Of a DNA stretch of 39,832 nt, positions 1-7,585 are shown piece after piece; positions within the stretch are counted from its first letter, which is position 1, and every line of letters starts with the position of its first letter. The stretch comes from Nitrosospira sp. (lineage in GTDB: Bacteria > Pseudomonadota > Gammaproteobacteria > Burkholderiales > Nitrosomonadaceae): positions 1 to 39,832 of the forward strand of contig JACCWK010000196.1 of the NCBI GenBank assembly GCA_013697655.1. Direction: 5' to 3'. Below the pieces are notes generated by a model. It saw only the letters and a program-made list of their open reading frames with translations, had not been told where the DNA came from and searched no databases. Position numbers and translations under genes: made by a program.

Positions 1-1
1 A

Positions 2-127
2 TACATCGCCATGCATAACCAATCCCCCGCACCTTTCGTCTGGACTGCCAAGGCTAATGACATCCTGCAAAAAGTCATCCGCGCCAATCGCCGCTTAAGT
101 TCCAAACAGAATGGCGCACTACACTAG
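2..127 (+). CDS. IS630-family transposase, C-terminal fragment (cut by window edge)
   Basis: The reading frame entering at the left edge runs to a TAG at 125-127 and encodes about 41 residues. It contains the stretch SPAPFVWTAKANDIL, followed by a basic tail. A (K/A)PFxWTxxAxxIL segment after the last catalytic region is what I know from the C-terminus of IS630-type DDE transposases, where it follows the final catalytic Glu. Only this tail is visible, so I cannot tell whether the element is complete to the left. I could not identify a terminal inverted repeat or a TA target duplication after the stop. The fragment marks the left end of an accessory stretch that includes a broken dehydrogenase and a reverse transcriptase. 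Confidence 0.72.
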   Translation, partial: YIAMHNQSPAPFVWTAKANDILQKVIRANRRLSSKQNGALH

Positions 128-394
128 ACCGAGAACTGCCACCTTAAATGAACCAGGATAATGGTAACGTTACCCGTCGCCGAGCCAAGGAAATGTGCAT
201 TAGCTTAACTTTGCTTTGGCAACCTTGGATGACGGGTACGGTACGTTCCGATCAGAAACCAAACCCAACTTCACCAGACGTAGGAAATCTCTTGCTTATT
301 TGATGCTACAGACAGCATAAACCCATCGACACTGAGGTGAAAATCGACGGGAGTTTTTAATATGAAGTTACCCCTGCGTTACCCTGAAAAGAAA
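128..394. other. Gene-free stretch between transposase tail and tRNA-Arg terminator
   Basis: No open frame with a ribosome binding site or recognisable product is visible here. The region probably contains the right end of the IS630-type element, but I cannot define the inverted repeat without its left end. A short open stretch ending at the TAA near 358 is too short to interpret. Confidence 0.5.
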
Positions 395-423
395 AAGGGA
401 TTAGGCTAGTAACCTAATCCCTT
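387..423 (-). terminator. Rho-independent terminator of tRNA-Arg
   Basis: An 11-bp perfect stem (395-405 with 413-423, arms AAGGGATTAGG and CCTAATCCCTT) closes a 7-nt loop. On the minus strand the stem is followed by a T-rich tract (TTTTTC then more T). It lies about 10 nt past the 3' end of tRNA-Arg, which is also on the minus strand, so it is the natural end of that transcript. Confidence 0.85.
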
Positions 424-430
424 GTTTTAG

Positions 431-507
431 TGGCGCGCCCGGCAGGAATCGAACCCACGACCCCTTGGTTCGTAGCCAAGTACTCTATCCAACTGAGCTA
501 CGGGCGC
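431..507 (-). tRNA. tRNA-Arg (anticodon ACG)
   Basis: Read on the minus strand, the sequence begins GCGCCCGTAGCTCAGTTGGA and folds as a standard cloverleaf. The 7-bp acceptor is 501-507 with 435-441. The anticodon loop is CTACGAA, giving ACG, and the T arm contains GGTTCGAATCC. The discriminator is G and the CCA end is encoded (positions 433-431). ACG is the wobble-modified (inosine) arginine tRNA reading CGU/CGC/CGA. A strong terminator follows. tRNA genes are frequent insertion points, and this one sits inside a stretch with IS and pseudogene debris. Confidence 0.96.
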
Positions 508-867
508 TAACGCTGGGCAATTTCCTCGGTATTATTTAAAATTGCTCTGCAATTATAGCAGACTGGCGGACAACCAAGTCAAAGCGAACTCTTCTCAAAT
601 CAAAAATATTCCAGAGACTTGCCGCTGGATGTTAAATAACTGCTAGCAGCCTGCCGGACTTGAAGAACAAACTCATGCATCGCCGAAAATACCAGACGGG
701 GAGAATCTACGCATCTGATGCGGAATATATGAGATTATTCTAAAGTGCTGGGGAAGAGCATGGCCCGACTCATAAGGTATTATCAGAAGGGCCCGCCCCC
801 CCAAACTACTGGACGCTATCCGTCACTTCAATTGCCACCAACTGTCCACTATAAAGAGGATACCACT
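508..867. other. Intergenic region, divergent tRNA-Arg / DsrE-like gene
   Basis: This interval holds the tRNA-Arg promoter (minus strand) and the 5' leader of the DsrE-like gene. An in-frame extension from 745 is open but has no RBS and an untypical composition, so I treat it as non-coding. Nothing else is recognisable. Confidence 0.5.
552..582 (-). promoter_or_regulatory. Putative promoter of tRNA-Arg
   Basis: On the minus strand a perfect -10 box TATAAT (557-552) lies about 45 nt upstream of the mature tRNA 5' end. A TTGACT box is at 582-577, but the spacing is 19 bp, which is long. The -10 element is convincing and the -35 assignment is tentative. Confidence 0.5.
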
Positions 868-1224
868 ATGCAATTCATTATTTCCGGAAGCCGAGGAACA
901 GACGATCCAACCATGGCAACACTGCCTTTCATGGCTGCGAAAGTCGCACGGGAGCAAGGCCACGATGTCGTTCTTTTTCTATGGAATGAAGCGGTAACGC
1001 TTGCCCGTCCCGGAATTGGCGATCATGTAACAGGCGTAAACTTACCCCCGTTAAAAGATATACTGACGGCTATTCAGGCTGCGGGTATTCCAATATGGGT
1101 TTGCGGTGCGTGTGCTGTGGCGAGAAAGATTGGAGAACCTGATCTCGTACCCGGCGCGGCGATCAAGACCATGGGAGACTATATCAAGGCGGTGGCTGAG
1201 CGGGAGAAGTGCGTTGCTTTCTAA
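868..1224 (+). CDS. DsrE/DsrF-like family protein
   Basis: This is a 118-residue protein beginning MQFIISGSRGTDDPTMAT. The pattern is that of DsrE-fold proteins: an N-terminal beta strand, a DDPTMATLPF helix start, a middle DVVLFLWNEAV strand and a late cysteine-bearing IWVCGACAVAR segment. The fold is shared by DsrE, TusD and predicted peroxiredoxin-like proteins of sulfur metabolism. The two cysteines in VCGAC (residues about 82-85) lie where the family often has its active-site Cys. I chose the ATG at 868 because AGAGGA lies about 8 nt upstream and homology begins there; the longer frame from 745 looks non-coding. No sulfur-oxidation partner genes are visible nearby, so it appears to be a free-standing family member. 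The exact role is unknown. Confidence 0.8.
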   Translation: MQFIISGSRGTDDPTMATLPFMAAKVAREQGHDVVLFLWNEAVTLARPGIGDHVTGVNLPPLKDILTAIQAAGIPIWVCGACAVARKIGEPDLVPGAAIKTMGDYIKAVAEREKCVAF

Positions 1225-1327
1225 TTCTACACATGATTAGCCTGGAGCAAACCGGCACCAGATTGAATACCTCCCTAAGGTTTCAGTATGGCAACATGTA
1301 AAACGGTCAACGCAATGCCAGGCAAGC

Positions 1328-2337
1328 CTAAAGATCGGGGATGAGCACCGCCGCGCCGGTCAGTTTTCCTTCCCGCAGCCTTGTCAAAGCGGTATTGGCC
1401 TCGCTTAGCGGCAGGGACTCCGTCGTAACCCTGATTGGTATTTTCGGCGCCAATGCCAGAAATTCCTCAGCATCCCGGCGGGTGAGATTGGCCACCGAGA
1501 CCAGGCGTTTTTCGCGCCATAAAATGTCGTAGGAAAAAGCAGGAATGTCGCTCATGTGAATGCCGCCACAGATTACGATTCCACCAGGACGGATGGTGCG
1601 TAGCGCGGCAGGCACCAAAGCGCCTATCGGCGCAAAGATAATGGCAGCGTCGAGTTCTTCAGGTGGTATCGCATCTGATCCCCCTACCCACATCGCCCCA
1701 TTCTGCCGGCGAGATCCTGTGCCGCTGTATCGCCGGCACGCGTAAACGCAAATAATTTTTTCCCCTGATAGCGCAGAATCTGGGCCAAGATATGAGCTGC
1801 GGCGCCGAAACCGTAAATACCAACCCGATCGGCGTCCCCGGCCATTTTAAGTGCCCGATAACCAATGAGTCCGGCGCATAACAAAGGTGCCGCCTCGACG
1901 TCACTATAATTGCCGGGAATGCGGAAACAATAGCGCGCGTCAGCAACAGTATATTCGGCATAGCCGCCATCGATTTGATAACCGGTAAATTTGGCGTTTG
2001 CACATAAATTTTCATGGCCGCTACGGCAGTAGCCGCATTGACCACAGGTCCAGCCCAGCCAGGGAATACCAATCCGCTCCCCAATTGAAAAATCGCGGAC
2101 ATTTGCTCCGCAAGATACCACGCGGCCCACAATTTCATGGCCAGGAATAATGGGCAGCTTTGGTTTGGGCAATTCGCCGTCAACAACGTGTAAGTCCGTG
2201 CGGCATACGGCGCAGGCTGCGATCTTGACCAATAACTGATTCGGGCCCGGCTGTGGACGAGGTAAGCAGCGCATATTTAGCGCTTGTCCCGGCTTATCCA
2301 GCACCATCGCGTGCATGGAATTATTTAATTGGGACAT
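1328..2337 (-). pseudogene. Zinc-dependent alcohol dehydrogenase (AdhP-like), single frameshift
   Basis: Two minus-strand frames together give a full-length (about 336 residues) medium-chain zinc alcohol dehydrogenase. The first frame (2337 down to 1684) carries the catalytic zinc region CAVCRTDLHVVDGE, the GHEIVG segment, the four-cysteine structural zinc lobe (CGQCGYCRSGHENLC) and a YGFGAAAH nucleotide-binding loop. The second frame (from about 1693 to 1328) continues with IFAPIGALVPAALRTIRPGG and the normal C-terminus. Homology crosses frames at 1694-1700, where the plus strand reads CGCCCCA. One extra C in that run would restore a single frame reading RMGAMWVGGSD. The gene is therefore a recent single-base pseudogene or carries a homopolymer sequencing error. 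It lies downstream of the reverse transcriptase and the small ORF on the same strand, with its ATG overlapping the small ORF end. Confidence 0.85.
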
Positions 2338-2570
2338 GGCACCACCGATGGTCTACGGGAGGCAATCGAGAAGATGATTATCTGGAATCCTGAACACGCA
2401 TAATTCAACACGCATAATTCTTGCGTACAGTCAATGATATGTTCAGCAGTCACGAAAAAGTCAAACGCTGCGTATTGGTCTTGAGGGGACATTTTCATCC
2501 GCTCGAAGTCGTGCCTCAGCTTGCGCAGTAGGTCCGCCGGTAGTCTTAATTCACCGAATCCTTGATGCAT
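2325..2570 (-). CDS. Small hypothetical protein downstream of the reverse transcriptase, probably 3'-truncated
   Basis: This 81-residue ORF starts at the ATG at 2570, with AAGGATT upstream as ribosome binding site; a TTG at 2576 is in frame. It begins 38 bp after the reverse transcriptase stop on the same strand. Residues 1-47 look like a genuine conserved protein: FGELRLPADLLRKLRHDFER then MSPQDQYAAFDFFVTAEHII. After about residue 48 the sequence becomes cysteine-rich and untypical (ELCVLNYACSG) and coincides with a 14-bp tandem repeat, so I suspect the original C-terminus was replaced or lost. I do not recognise a named family. The last 13 bases overlap the start of the dehydrogenase pseudogene. 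Its position makes it a candidate accessory gene of the reverse transcriptase. Confidence 0.5.
   Translation of the reverse strand: MHQGFGELRLPADLLRKLRHDFERMKMSPQDQYAAFDFFVTAEHIIDCTQELCVLNYACSGFQIIIFSIASRRPSVVPCPN
2393..2420. repeat. Two tandem copies of a 14-bp unit
   Basis: AACACGCATAATTC occurs twice head to tail (2393-2406 and 2407-2420) with no mismatch. It lies in the 3' part of the small ORF, exactly where the protein stops looking conserved. It could be the scar of a deletion or replication slippage. Confidence 0.9.
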
Positions 2571-2608
2571 GCCCAATCCTTTTCTCTTGTCTGCCTGGCA
2601 CTTTGCTA

Positions 2609-4357
2609 CTAATCGACGGGGAAATGGAGGCCCCTAAGAAACGCATCGACATCCTCAAGCGAGTTTTCGCCTCCTTCAGTGCCATGATCAGGGTCATCGT
2701 CGGCGGACTCATCCGAATCGGAGACCTTATCGAAATACTCGTCATCCATTTCGTCGAATTCAAATTTGTCTTTTATCAACTCGTCAGTATCAAAGTCAAA
2801 CTCTTCGCTTACTTTCAAAGCCACCTTGAAGTCAAATATAGGATGGCTCTGTTTGCTGTCATCATAAAGGGCGACTCCTCCTGCTTTTAAAGGCCCGAAG
2901 AACTTATGATTATCGATAAAGGAAGTATTACCAACACCAAGCCAGTCGCGGCGCCCTGCTTCATACGCAAGCAGCCATTTTGAATCGGAAAGCGCGCTTT
3001 CCTGAGCATAAGCAGTAAGGGCTGCAGCATTGGCCATCTCGGTCACTAATCTATGCTTAAGCAAGTCTAGAAGAATCAATGTACAGACAGAGCTTCCCAT
3101 TCGCTCGACCTCATGCGCAGCATCAGAATCCAACTCAATTTGTAATTCCTTGCAGGCCCACAAGAGCCAAGCCACTTCTCCATGGTGATTACTAGCGGCA
3201 GCGGATGTGATAATATTGTTACAGAAACGCCTAATGGCGTCCTTGTTCAGTTCATAATGATGGTAATGGTAAGTGAAAAGAATGTGGGTAATAACCTGAA
3301 TAGTATTGGGAAAGCCGTAACCACACTTCAATAAATAGGCCTCAAAGACAGGCCAATTGGATTTCTTGATAATGATCGACGAGATCTGTCTTAGTCCATA
3401 TTTGATCAAACTTTCGTCCCTATACTTTTTCTCTAAAGAAAACAATACTTCGAAATAGTGATGGATGTCGTCGCCCTGAGCTTTACGACGGGGTGAAATT
3501 TGCAGCCTCTTTACGGCGTATTTCCATGACTCCTCAATCATATCACTGACCTTGGTGATTCTTGTTTTAGCTGCGTTAATTTGTAACTCGAAGCTATTAA
3601 CTGCCTTAATTACTGCTGCAAGCCCGCGCTCGGCCTCCTCTCTGGTGTTGAAGAACAAAAAGAAATCATCCACATAACGGAAGCCTGCGGGCCAAGCTCC
3701 TAGCTCCTTATATAATTGAAGATCTACTGCGATTCCAATGATTTCGGCAAGGATATGAGAAGTATCGGGACCGATTGGAAGACCGATGGTTTGCCCATCC
3801 TGCACCGCCATAGATCGCCTATCGAGATCATTGCCGTAAATACCCCTCGCGCCAGGTCTCCGGTTGCTCTTGGCTACAGTCTTTCCATGGAGTGCCCAAG
3901 GAATTGTATGGGTATATAACGTCGGGAAATAGTTGGTGACGTCAGTTATAACAGCATATTGATATCCGGCTCCTGCAAGTACCTTTTCTTCATACAATTC
4001 GCTGAACTTCGTTAGGTTTATTGCGCGAAGGGAATCCTCAAATTTGGGTATGCTGCGGGATAGAGGGCTTTTACAGTAGTGAGATTCTATTAGCGACCAA
4101 TGCTTTGCAATGTCTCTCGATAGAAAATAGTAACCAACCGGATTGACAATGGAGATGTTGCGCCTGCAGTACGACGACCGAGGGACCGAAAACTTTTCGG
4201 GCAAACAGGCATAAGGCTTTTTTCCCTTGTCCAACGCTTCCCACTTTTCTTTAAAGTCGGACAACGCTGACGCAAATGTCGTCGAGGTAAAGCCTGGAGG
4301 TAGCTGGATCGGAAGCATGCCTTTCTCCAAGAGCTTCGTCAGCACCTCATCTTCCAT
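2609..4357 (-). CDS. Reverse transcriptase of the UG/Abi (putative phage-defence) type
   Basis: A 582-residue RNA-directed DNA polymerase. Visible RT motifs in order: ITDVTNYFPTLYTH with the first catalytic Asp (D139); QTIGLPIGPDTSHILAEI (about 189-206); the catalytic FRYVDDFFLF with the YVDD box at 228-231; and LQINAAKT (258-265). The P-I-G-P-x-T-S form differs from group II introns (PQGGxxSP), retrons (PQGxxTSP) and DGRs. It resembles the 'unknown group' and Abi-like RTs, several of which are antiphage systems (DRT, AbiA, AbiK). No maturase or HNH domain is present. After residue 300 comes an alpha-helical, repeat-like C-terminal region, then an acidic tail (about 515-570, rich in D/E). GGAGGG lies 3 nt before the ATG, a close but strong RBS. 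Base composition looks more AT-rich than its neighbours. I cannot assign the UG/DRT class by eye. Confidence 0.88.
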   Translation of the reverse strand: MEDEVLTKLLEKGMLPIQLPPGFTSTTFASALSDFKEKWEALDKGKKPYACLPEKFSVPRSSYCRRNISIVNPVGYYFLSRDIAKHWSLIESHYCKSPLSRSIPKFEDSLRAINLTKFSELYEEKVLAGAGYQYAVITDVTNYFPTLYTHTIPWALHGKTVAKSNRRPGARGIYGNDLDRRSMAVQDGQTIGLPIGPDTSHILAEIIGIAVDLQLYKELGAWPAGFRYVDDFFLFFNTREEAERGLAAVIKAVNSFELQINAAKTRITKVSDMIEESWKYAVKRLQISPRRKAQGDDIHHYFEVLFSLEKKYRDESLIKYGLRQISSIIIKKSNWPVFEAYLLKCGYGFPNTIQVITHILFTYHYHHYELNKDAIRRFCNNIITSAAASNHHGEVAWLLWACKELQIELDSDAAHEVERMGSSVCTLILLDLLKHRLVTEMANAAALTAYAQESALSDSKWLLAYEAGRRDWLGVGNTSFIDNHKFFGPLKAGGVALYDDSKQSHPIFDFKVALKVSEEFDFDTDELIKDKFEFDEMDDEYFDKVSDSDESADDDPDHGTEGGENSLEDVDAFLRGLHFPVD

Positions 4358-4697
4358 TTACCCTCCTCATACTGATGAGTGCATTGCTTTGGTTATCGAT
4401 CATAGCCGTGTGGCTTGTACGCCCAGTGAGGACCATAGACACAAGCGTTTTTTTTCATGCTAGTTGGTTAGAGCAGCTTAAAACCCTTGACCAGTCTTTG
4501 TTTTTCACAGTCAGGTTAGCGTCTAACTTGCCATTAACTTGGGATTTTACAACTGATGGGAGAAGAACACTTCAGCTTCTCTTCGAGCTTAAAGGGGAGT
4601 CTACGACCTTGCGCCGTTTGAAGATGTAGGTGAAAATGTATGTAGTATTTTAAACTACACTATAAATTCTTACCTATCAGTAACTTGGCTTTAAATC
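4358..4697. other. Gene-free region upstream of the reverse transcriptase; possible promoter or structured RNA
   Basis: About 340 bp between the reverse transcriptase start and tRNA-Ser contain no ORF that I can support; the open frame at 4375-4629 has no RBS and no recognisable protein character. The region is AT-rich near 4630-4680 and includes a small hairpin (GTAGT with ACTAC near 4640-4656). Some RT defence systems (DRT2, DRT9) have a non-coding RNA beside the RT gene that serves as template or cofactor. A similar RNA could lie here, but I see no conserved structure that proves it. Confidence 0.35.
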
Positions 4698-4790
4698 TGG
4701 CGGAGAGAGAGGGATTCGAACCCTCGATAAGCTTTTTGAGCCTATACTCCCTTAGCAGGGGAGCGCCTTCGACCACTCGGCCATCTCTCC
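4698..4790 (-). tRNA. tRNA-Ser (anticodon GCT)
   Basis: On the minus strand the gene starts GGAGAGATGGCCGAGTGGTC, the classic class II D-arm start of tRNA-Ser. The anticodon loop CTGCTAA gives GCT (reads AGC/AGU). A long variable arm follows, then GGTTCGAATCC. The acceptor stem is GGAGAGA/TCTCTCC, the discriminator is G and the CCA end is encoded at 4700-4698. It lies just downstream of lysC on the same strand and borders the reverse transcriptase island. Confidence 0.96.
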
Positions 4791-4871
4791 ATAGAAGAAG
4801 CATTAGGATATCGGTTTACAGCTCCCCGGTCAAACAATGGCTCGTAGTGCTCCAATGTTTCTTGCAAGTTT

Positions 4872-6101
4872 TCAAGATACCTGGTCCAGTTCAAAAACCT
4901 TATGCAATACCCGTACCGCGAGTTCCATGTATTTCTCCTCCACCACCACGGAAATCTTTATCTCGGAGGTAGAAATCATCTGGATATTGATACCTTCTTC
5001 TGCCAGGGCACGAAACATTTTGCTGGCAATCCCGACATGCGAACGCATTCCCACCCCCACTACCGACACCTTGGCTATTCTGTTGCCGCCAATTACACCC
5101 CGTGCACCAATATGAGGTTGCACCTGATTCTTCAGGATATCCATAGTTCTGACAAATTCATTACGATTTATGGTAAATGAGAAATCTGTCATGCCATCGT
5201 GGCCTACATTCTGAATAATCATGTCGACATCGATATTCGCGTCGGCTACCGGGCCAAGGATTTGATAAGCAATACCGGGACGATCGGGCACGCCCAACAC
5301 GGTAATTTTCGCCTCATCATGGTTAAAAGCAATGCCTGAAATAATAGCCTGTTCCATATTTTTACCTTCCTCGAAAGTTATCAGAGTCCCCTCGCCTTCT
5401 TCCTCGAAACTGGAAAGCACCCGCAACCTGACCTTATATTTACCAGCGAATTCGACTGAGCGAATTTGCAATACCTTAGACCCTAAGCTTGCCATTTCAA
5501 GCATTTCCTCAAAGGTGATGGTTTTGAGCTTTCGGGCCTCAGGAACAATGCGCGGGTCGGTGGTATAAATGCCATCAACGTCGGTATAGATCTGGCATTC
5601 TTCGGCTTTAAGCGCCGCCGCTAATGCCACACCAGTTGTGTCAGATCCGCCGCGGCCCAATGTAGTAATATTGCCGGTTTCATCGACTCCCTGAAATCCG
5701 GCTACCGCCACGACATAGCCAGCATCAAGATCGGCGCGTATTTTATCCTCATCAATTTTTAGTATGCGCGCCTTTGTAAAGGCGTTGTTGGTAAGTATTC
5801 TAACTTGAGCACCGGTATAACTCTTTGCCTTGATGCCAAGATCCATAAGCGCCATGGACAGTAGAGCCACGGAAACCTGCTCACCGGTAGAAATCATGAC
5901 ATCCAGCTCACGCGGCGCGGGATGAACCTGAAATTCTTTGGCCAAGGCAATAAGGCGATTGGTCTCTCCACTCATAGCAGAAACCACCACTACAATCTGG
6001 TAGCCGCGAGATTGAAATTTTGCTATTCGGCGTGCAACATTTTTAATGCGCTCAGTACTGCCCACCGATGTTCCACCGTATTTTTGTATAATGAGTGTCA
6101 C
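4872..6101 (-). CDS. lysC: Aspartate kinase
   Basis: The 409-residue protein phosphorylates L-aspartate with ATP, the first step to lysine (and diaminopimelate), threonine and methionine. It opens with QKYGGTSVGSTERI, the amino-acid-kinase signature, and has the FTKARILKIDEDKI and TLGRGGSDTTGVALAAAL segments of the catalytic domain. Two ACT domains follow (VLGVPDRPGIAYQILGPVAD and VSVVGVGMRSHVGIASKMF), the sites of feedback inhibition by lysine and threonine. The length matches monofunctional bacterial aspartokinases. The start at 6101 is GTG; the family N-terminus begins exactly there. It is not in an operon here: tRNA-Ser follows about 80 bp downstream on the same strand. A TTGACA box about 180 bp upstream suggests its own promoter. 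Confidence 0.96.
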   Translation of the reverse strand: MTLIIQKYGGTSVGSTERIKNVARRIAKFQSRGYQIVVVVSAMSGETNRLIALAKEFQVHPAPRELDVMISTGEQVSVALLSMALMDLGIKAKSYTGAQVRILTNNAFTKARILKIDEDKIRADLDAGYVVAVAGFQGVDETGNITTLGRGGSDTTGVALAAALKAEECQIYTDVDGIYTTDPRIVPEARKLKTITFEEMLEMASLGSKVLQIRSVEFAGKYKVRLRVLSSFEEEGEGTLITFEEGKNMEQAIISGIAFNHDEAKITVLGVPDRPGIAYQILGPVADANIDVDMIIQNVGHDGMTDFSFTINRNEFVRTMDILKNQVQPHIGARGVIGGNRIAKVSVVGVGMRSHVGIASKMFRALAEEGINIQMISTSEIKISVVVEEKYMELAVRVLHKVFELDQVS

Positions 6102-6257
6102 GTTATCTATTCTTTATGTTCAGGATAAGGAACTTTGATGCAAATGAAGAAGTCTCATATGTTAAATCAATTACGACGCTGCGAGCGGCCCTCAGATTCA
6201 GATTTAACCTTCAGAAAATAAGAATTTTACCCGATTACCGTAAGGAAAATTGAGTAT

Positions 6258-6288
6258 ATGATAATCAGGTAACCATAATAAATGTCAA
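6258..6288 (-). promoter_or_regulatory. Possible lysC promoter
   Basis: On the minus strand a perfect TTGACA (6288-6283) is followed, at a longer than ideal 19-bp spacing, by TATCAT (6263-6258). It would give a leader of roughly 150 nt before the lysC GTG. No lysine riboswitch or attenuator is evident in that leader. Confidence 0.33.
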
Positions 6289-6394
6289 ACAGGATGCACT
6301 TAATACTTGCAATGAATAGCAAAACAAATTAAATTTATGAATGCGCAATAATCCGATAACATAACTCATACCATAACCTATAGAGAGCTGACTC

Positions 6395-6679
6395 ATGAAA
6401 CTCTTTGAAGAAATATCCAATCCTCGTGACATCCGGCGTAAGCTTGGTCTTAATCAGCATGATTTCTGGAGCAAGGTCGGCGTCACTCAAAGTGGTGGCT
6501 CCCGTTATGAAAGTGGGCGGAATATGCCCAGACCCGTGAGAGAACTTGTACGACTCGTACATATCGAGCATATCGATCTGTCCAAGATTAGAAAAGATGA
6601 TCTGGCTGTGGCCGCATTACTGAAAAGCCAGGATCCTGATTTGTACAAAAGCCTGAAAAAGGCTGGAAAATCAAAATAA
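6395..6679 (+). CDS. Small XRE-type helix-turn-helix transcriptional regulator
   Basis: A 94-residue protein. Residues about 10-60 form a Cro/C1-type HTH: IRRKLGLNQHDFWSKVGVTQSGGSRYE is the typical helix 2-turn-helix 3 with the 'recognition' VTQSGGSRYESG. The rest is a short basic C-terminus (KSLKKAGKSK) with no sensor domain. The start ATG at 6395 has GAGAG about 6 nt upstream. It stands alone between lysC (divergent) and a convergent radical SAM gene. It resembles a family of stand-alone regulators common in beta- and gammaproteobacteria. Its target is not apparent. Confidence 0.8.
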   Translation: MKLFEEISNPRDIRRKLGLNQHDFWSKVGVTQSGGSRYESGRNMPRPVRELVRLVHIEHIDLSKIRKDDLAVAALLKSQDPDLYKSLKKAGKSK

Positions 6680-6708
6680 CCGGACTCCAAACAACTTCAG
6701 TGCCACTG

Positions 6709-7584
6709 TCAAGGATTGAGCTTGACGGCGAGTCCCAGATCCTGGATTTTTTTACCAAACGTCTCCATCCACGCTTGACTAGCTTTTGTAAGTCGCGAGG
6801 CTTCGGGTTGCGTGGATGGACGAGCAAGACCGTATAGTAGCGCTCCCTTGAGCGCTACACCTTCCCGTAGCAAGTCCTCTATAAAACCCAGATATGCGTC
6901 TGTTTCCTCCTTTACCGGCGGTTTGCCGTCCATTTGAAACACACAGGTCTGAAGCCAGGTAGGGCACAATACTGCAGCCAACCGCAAGTTCTCACCCATC
7001 CGCTTCAAGCTCATTCGTGTGTTATTGATGCGCTGTCTGCCCTCGCGCGTGACACTGTCCAGCTTGAACCAGACCTCGCCATTAAGCTCCGCCATTCGAC
7101 GCAACCCTGCCTGCACACCAGGGCGGTCGATCAAGCTGCCGTTCGTAATCAACACCAATTTAAGTTCTTCTGGCAAATCGTATTCGTACTTTACCTTTCC
7201 AATCACCTCGATCACCTGCTCAAATTCTCTGGCGCTGGTGGGTTCGCCATTGCCCGACAAAGCGATATCATTAATGCGTCGCGCTTCCAAGGGCACCTGC
7301 GTCTGCATGAAAGATCCATATTGAATTTCATGCAAAAATACGCGCAACTCCTTTTCTAGCCTAGCCACATCAATCACCGGCGCGGCGCCACGTTTAAGTT
7401 CCGGCACCTGGCAATAAATACAACGCCAGTTGCAAGCATTGTTGGGATTGAGATTGATGCCTACCGATACGCCGCCAGCGCGGCGCGACACGACCGGATA
7501 TACGTAAGTCATCCCCGCACTGTCGCGACTGTGATCCGCAATATTCAATCGTTTGAAGGTCCGCTGCAATGCTACAATTCCCAT
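6709..7584 (-). CDS. Radical SAM protein of unknown substrate
   Basis: The cluster-binding motif CNWRCIYC (CxxxCxxC) binds the [4Fe-4S] cluster that cleaves S-adenosylmethionine. It is followed by the ALSGNGEPTS segment (GGE-like SAM-contact motif) and the TNGSL strand of the TIM barrel. The N-terminal VYPVVSRRAGGVSVGINLNP block precedes the cluster motif, as in COG0731-type radical SAM oxidoreductases. I set the start at the ATG at 7584 (291 codons), since the residues before the ATG at 7512 (ADHSRDSAG) look conserved, but 7512 is possible. The gene is divergent from queD, with starts only a base apart, so the two may share control. It is not the usual QueE: its cluster motif is followed by QVPEL and not the CDT-type segment I associate with QueE. 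The substrate is unknown. Confidence 0.78.
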   Translation of the reverse strand: MGIVALQRTFKRLNIADHSRDSAGMTYVYPVVSRRAGGVSVGINLNPNNACNWRCIYCQVPELKRGAAPVIDVARLEKELRVFLHEIQYGSFMQTQVPLEARRINDIALSGNGEPTSAREFEQVIEVIGKVKYEYDLPEELKLVLITNGSLIDRPGVQAGLRRMAELNGEVWFKLDSVTREGRQRINNTRMSLKRMGENLRLAAVLCPTWLQTCVFQMDGKPPVKEETDAYLGFIEDLLREGVALKGALLYGLARPSTQPEASRLTKASQAWMETFGKKIQDLGLAVKLNP

Positions 7585-7585
7585 A

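Noticed and set aside
2609-4357. Group II intron maturase, retron RT or DGR RT
   Set aside because: There is no maturase/HNH part, no intron RNA ends, no PQG-type motif, and no template/variable repeat or accessory avd-like gene that I can see.
4375-4629. 84-codon plus-strand frame upstream of the reverse transcriptase
   Set aside because: It has no RBS and no recognisable protein, and it lies antisense to the RT leader.
6102-6257. Lysine riboswitch in the lysC leader
   Set aside because: The leader is AT-rich without the conserved helices, and such riboswitches are not typical in this bacterial group.
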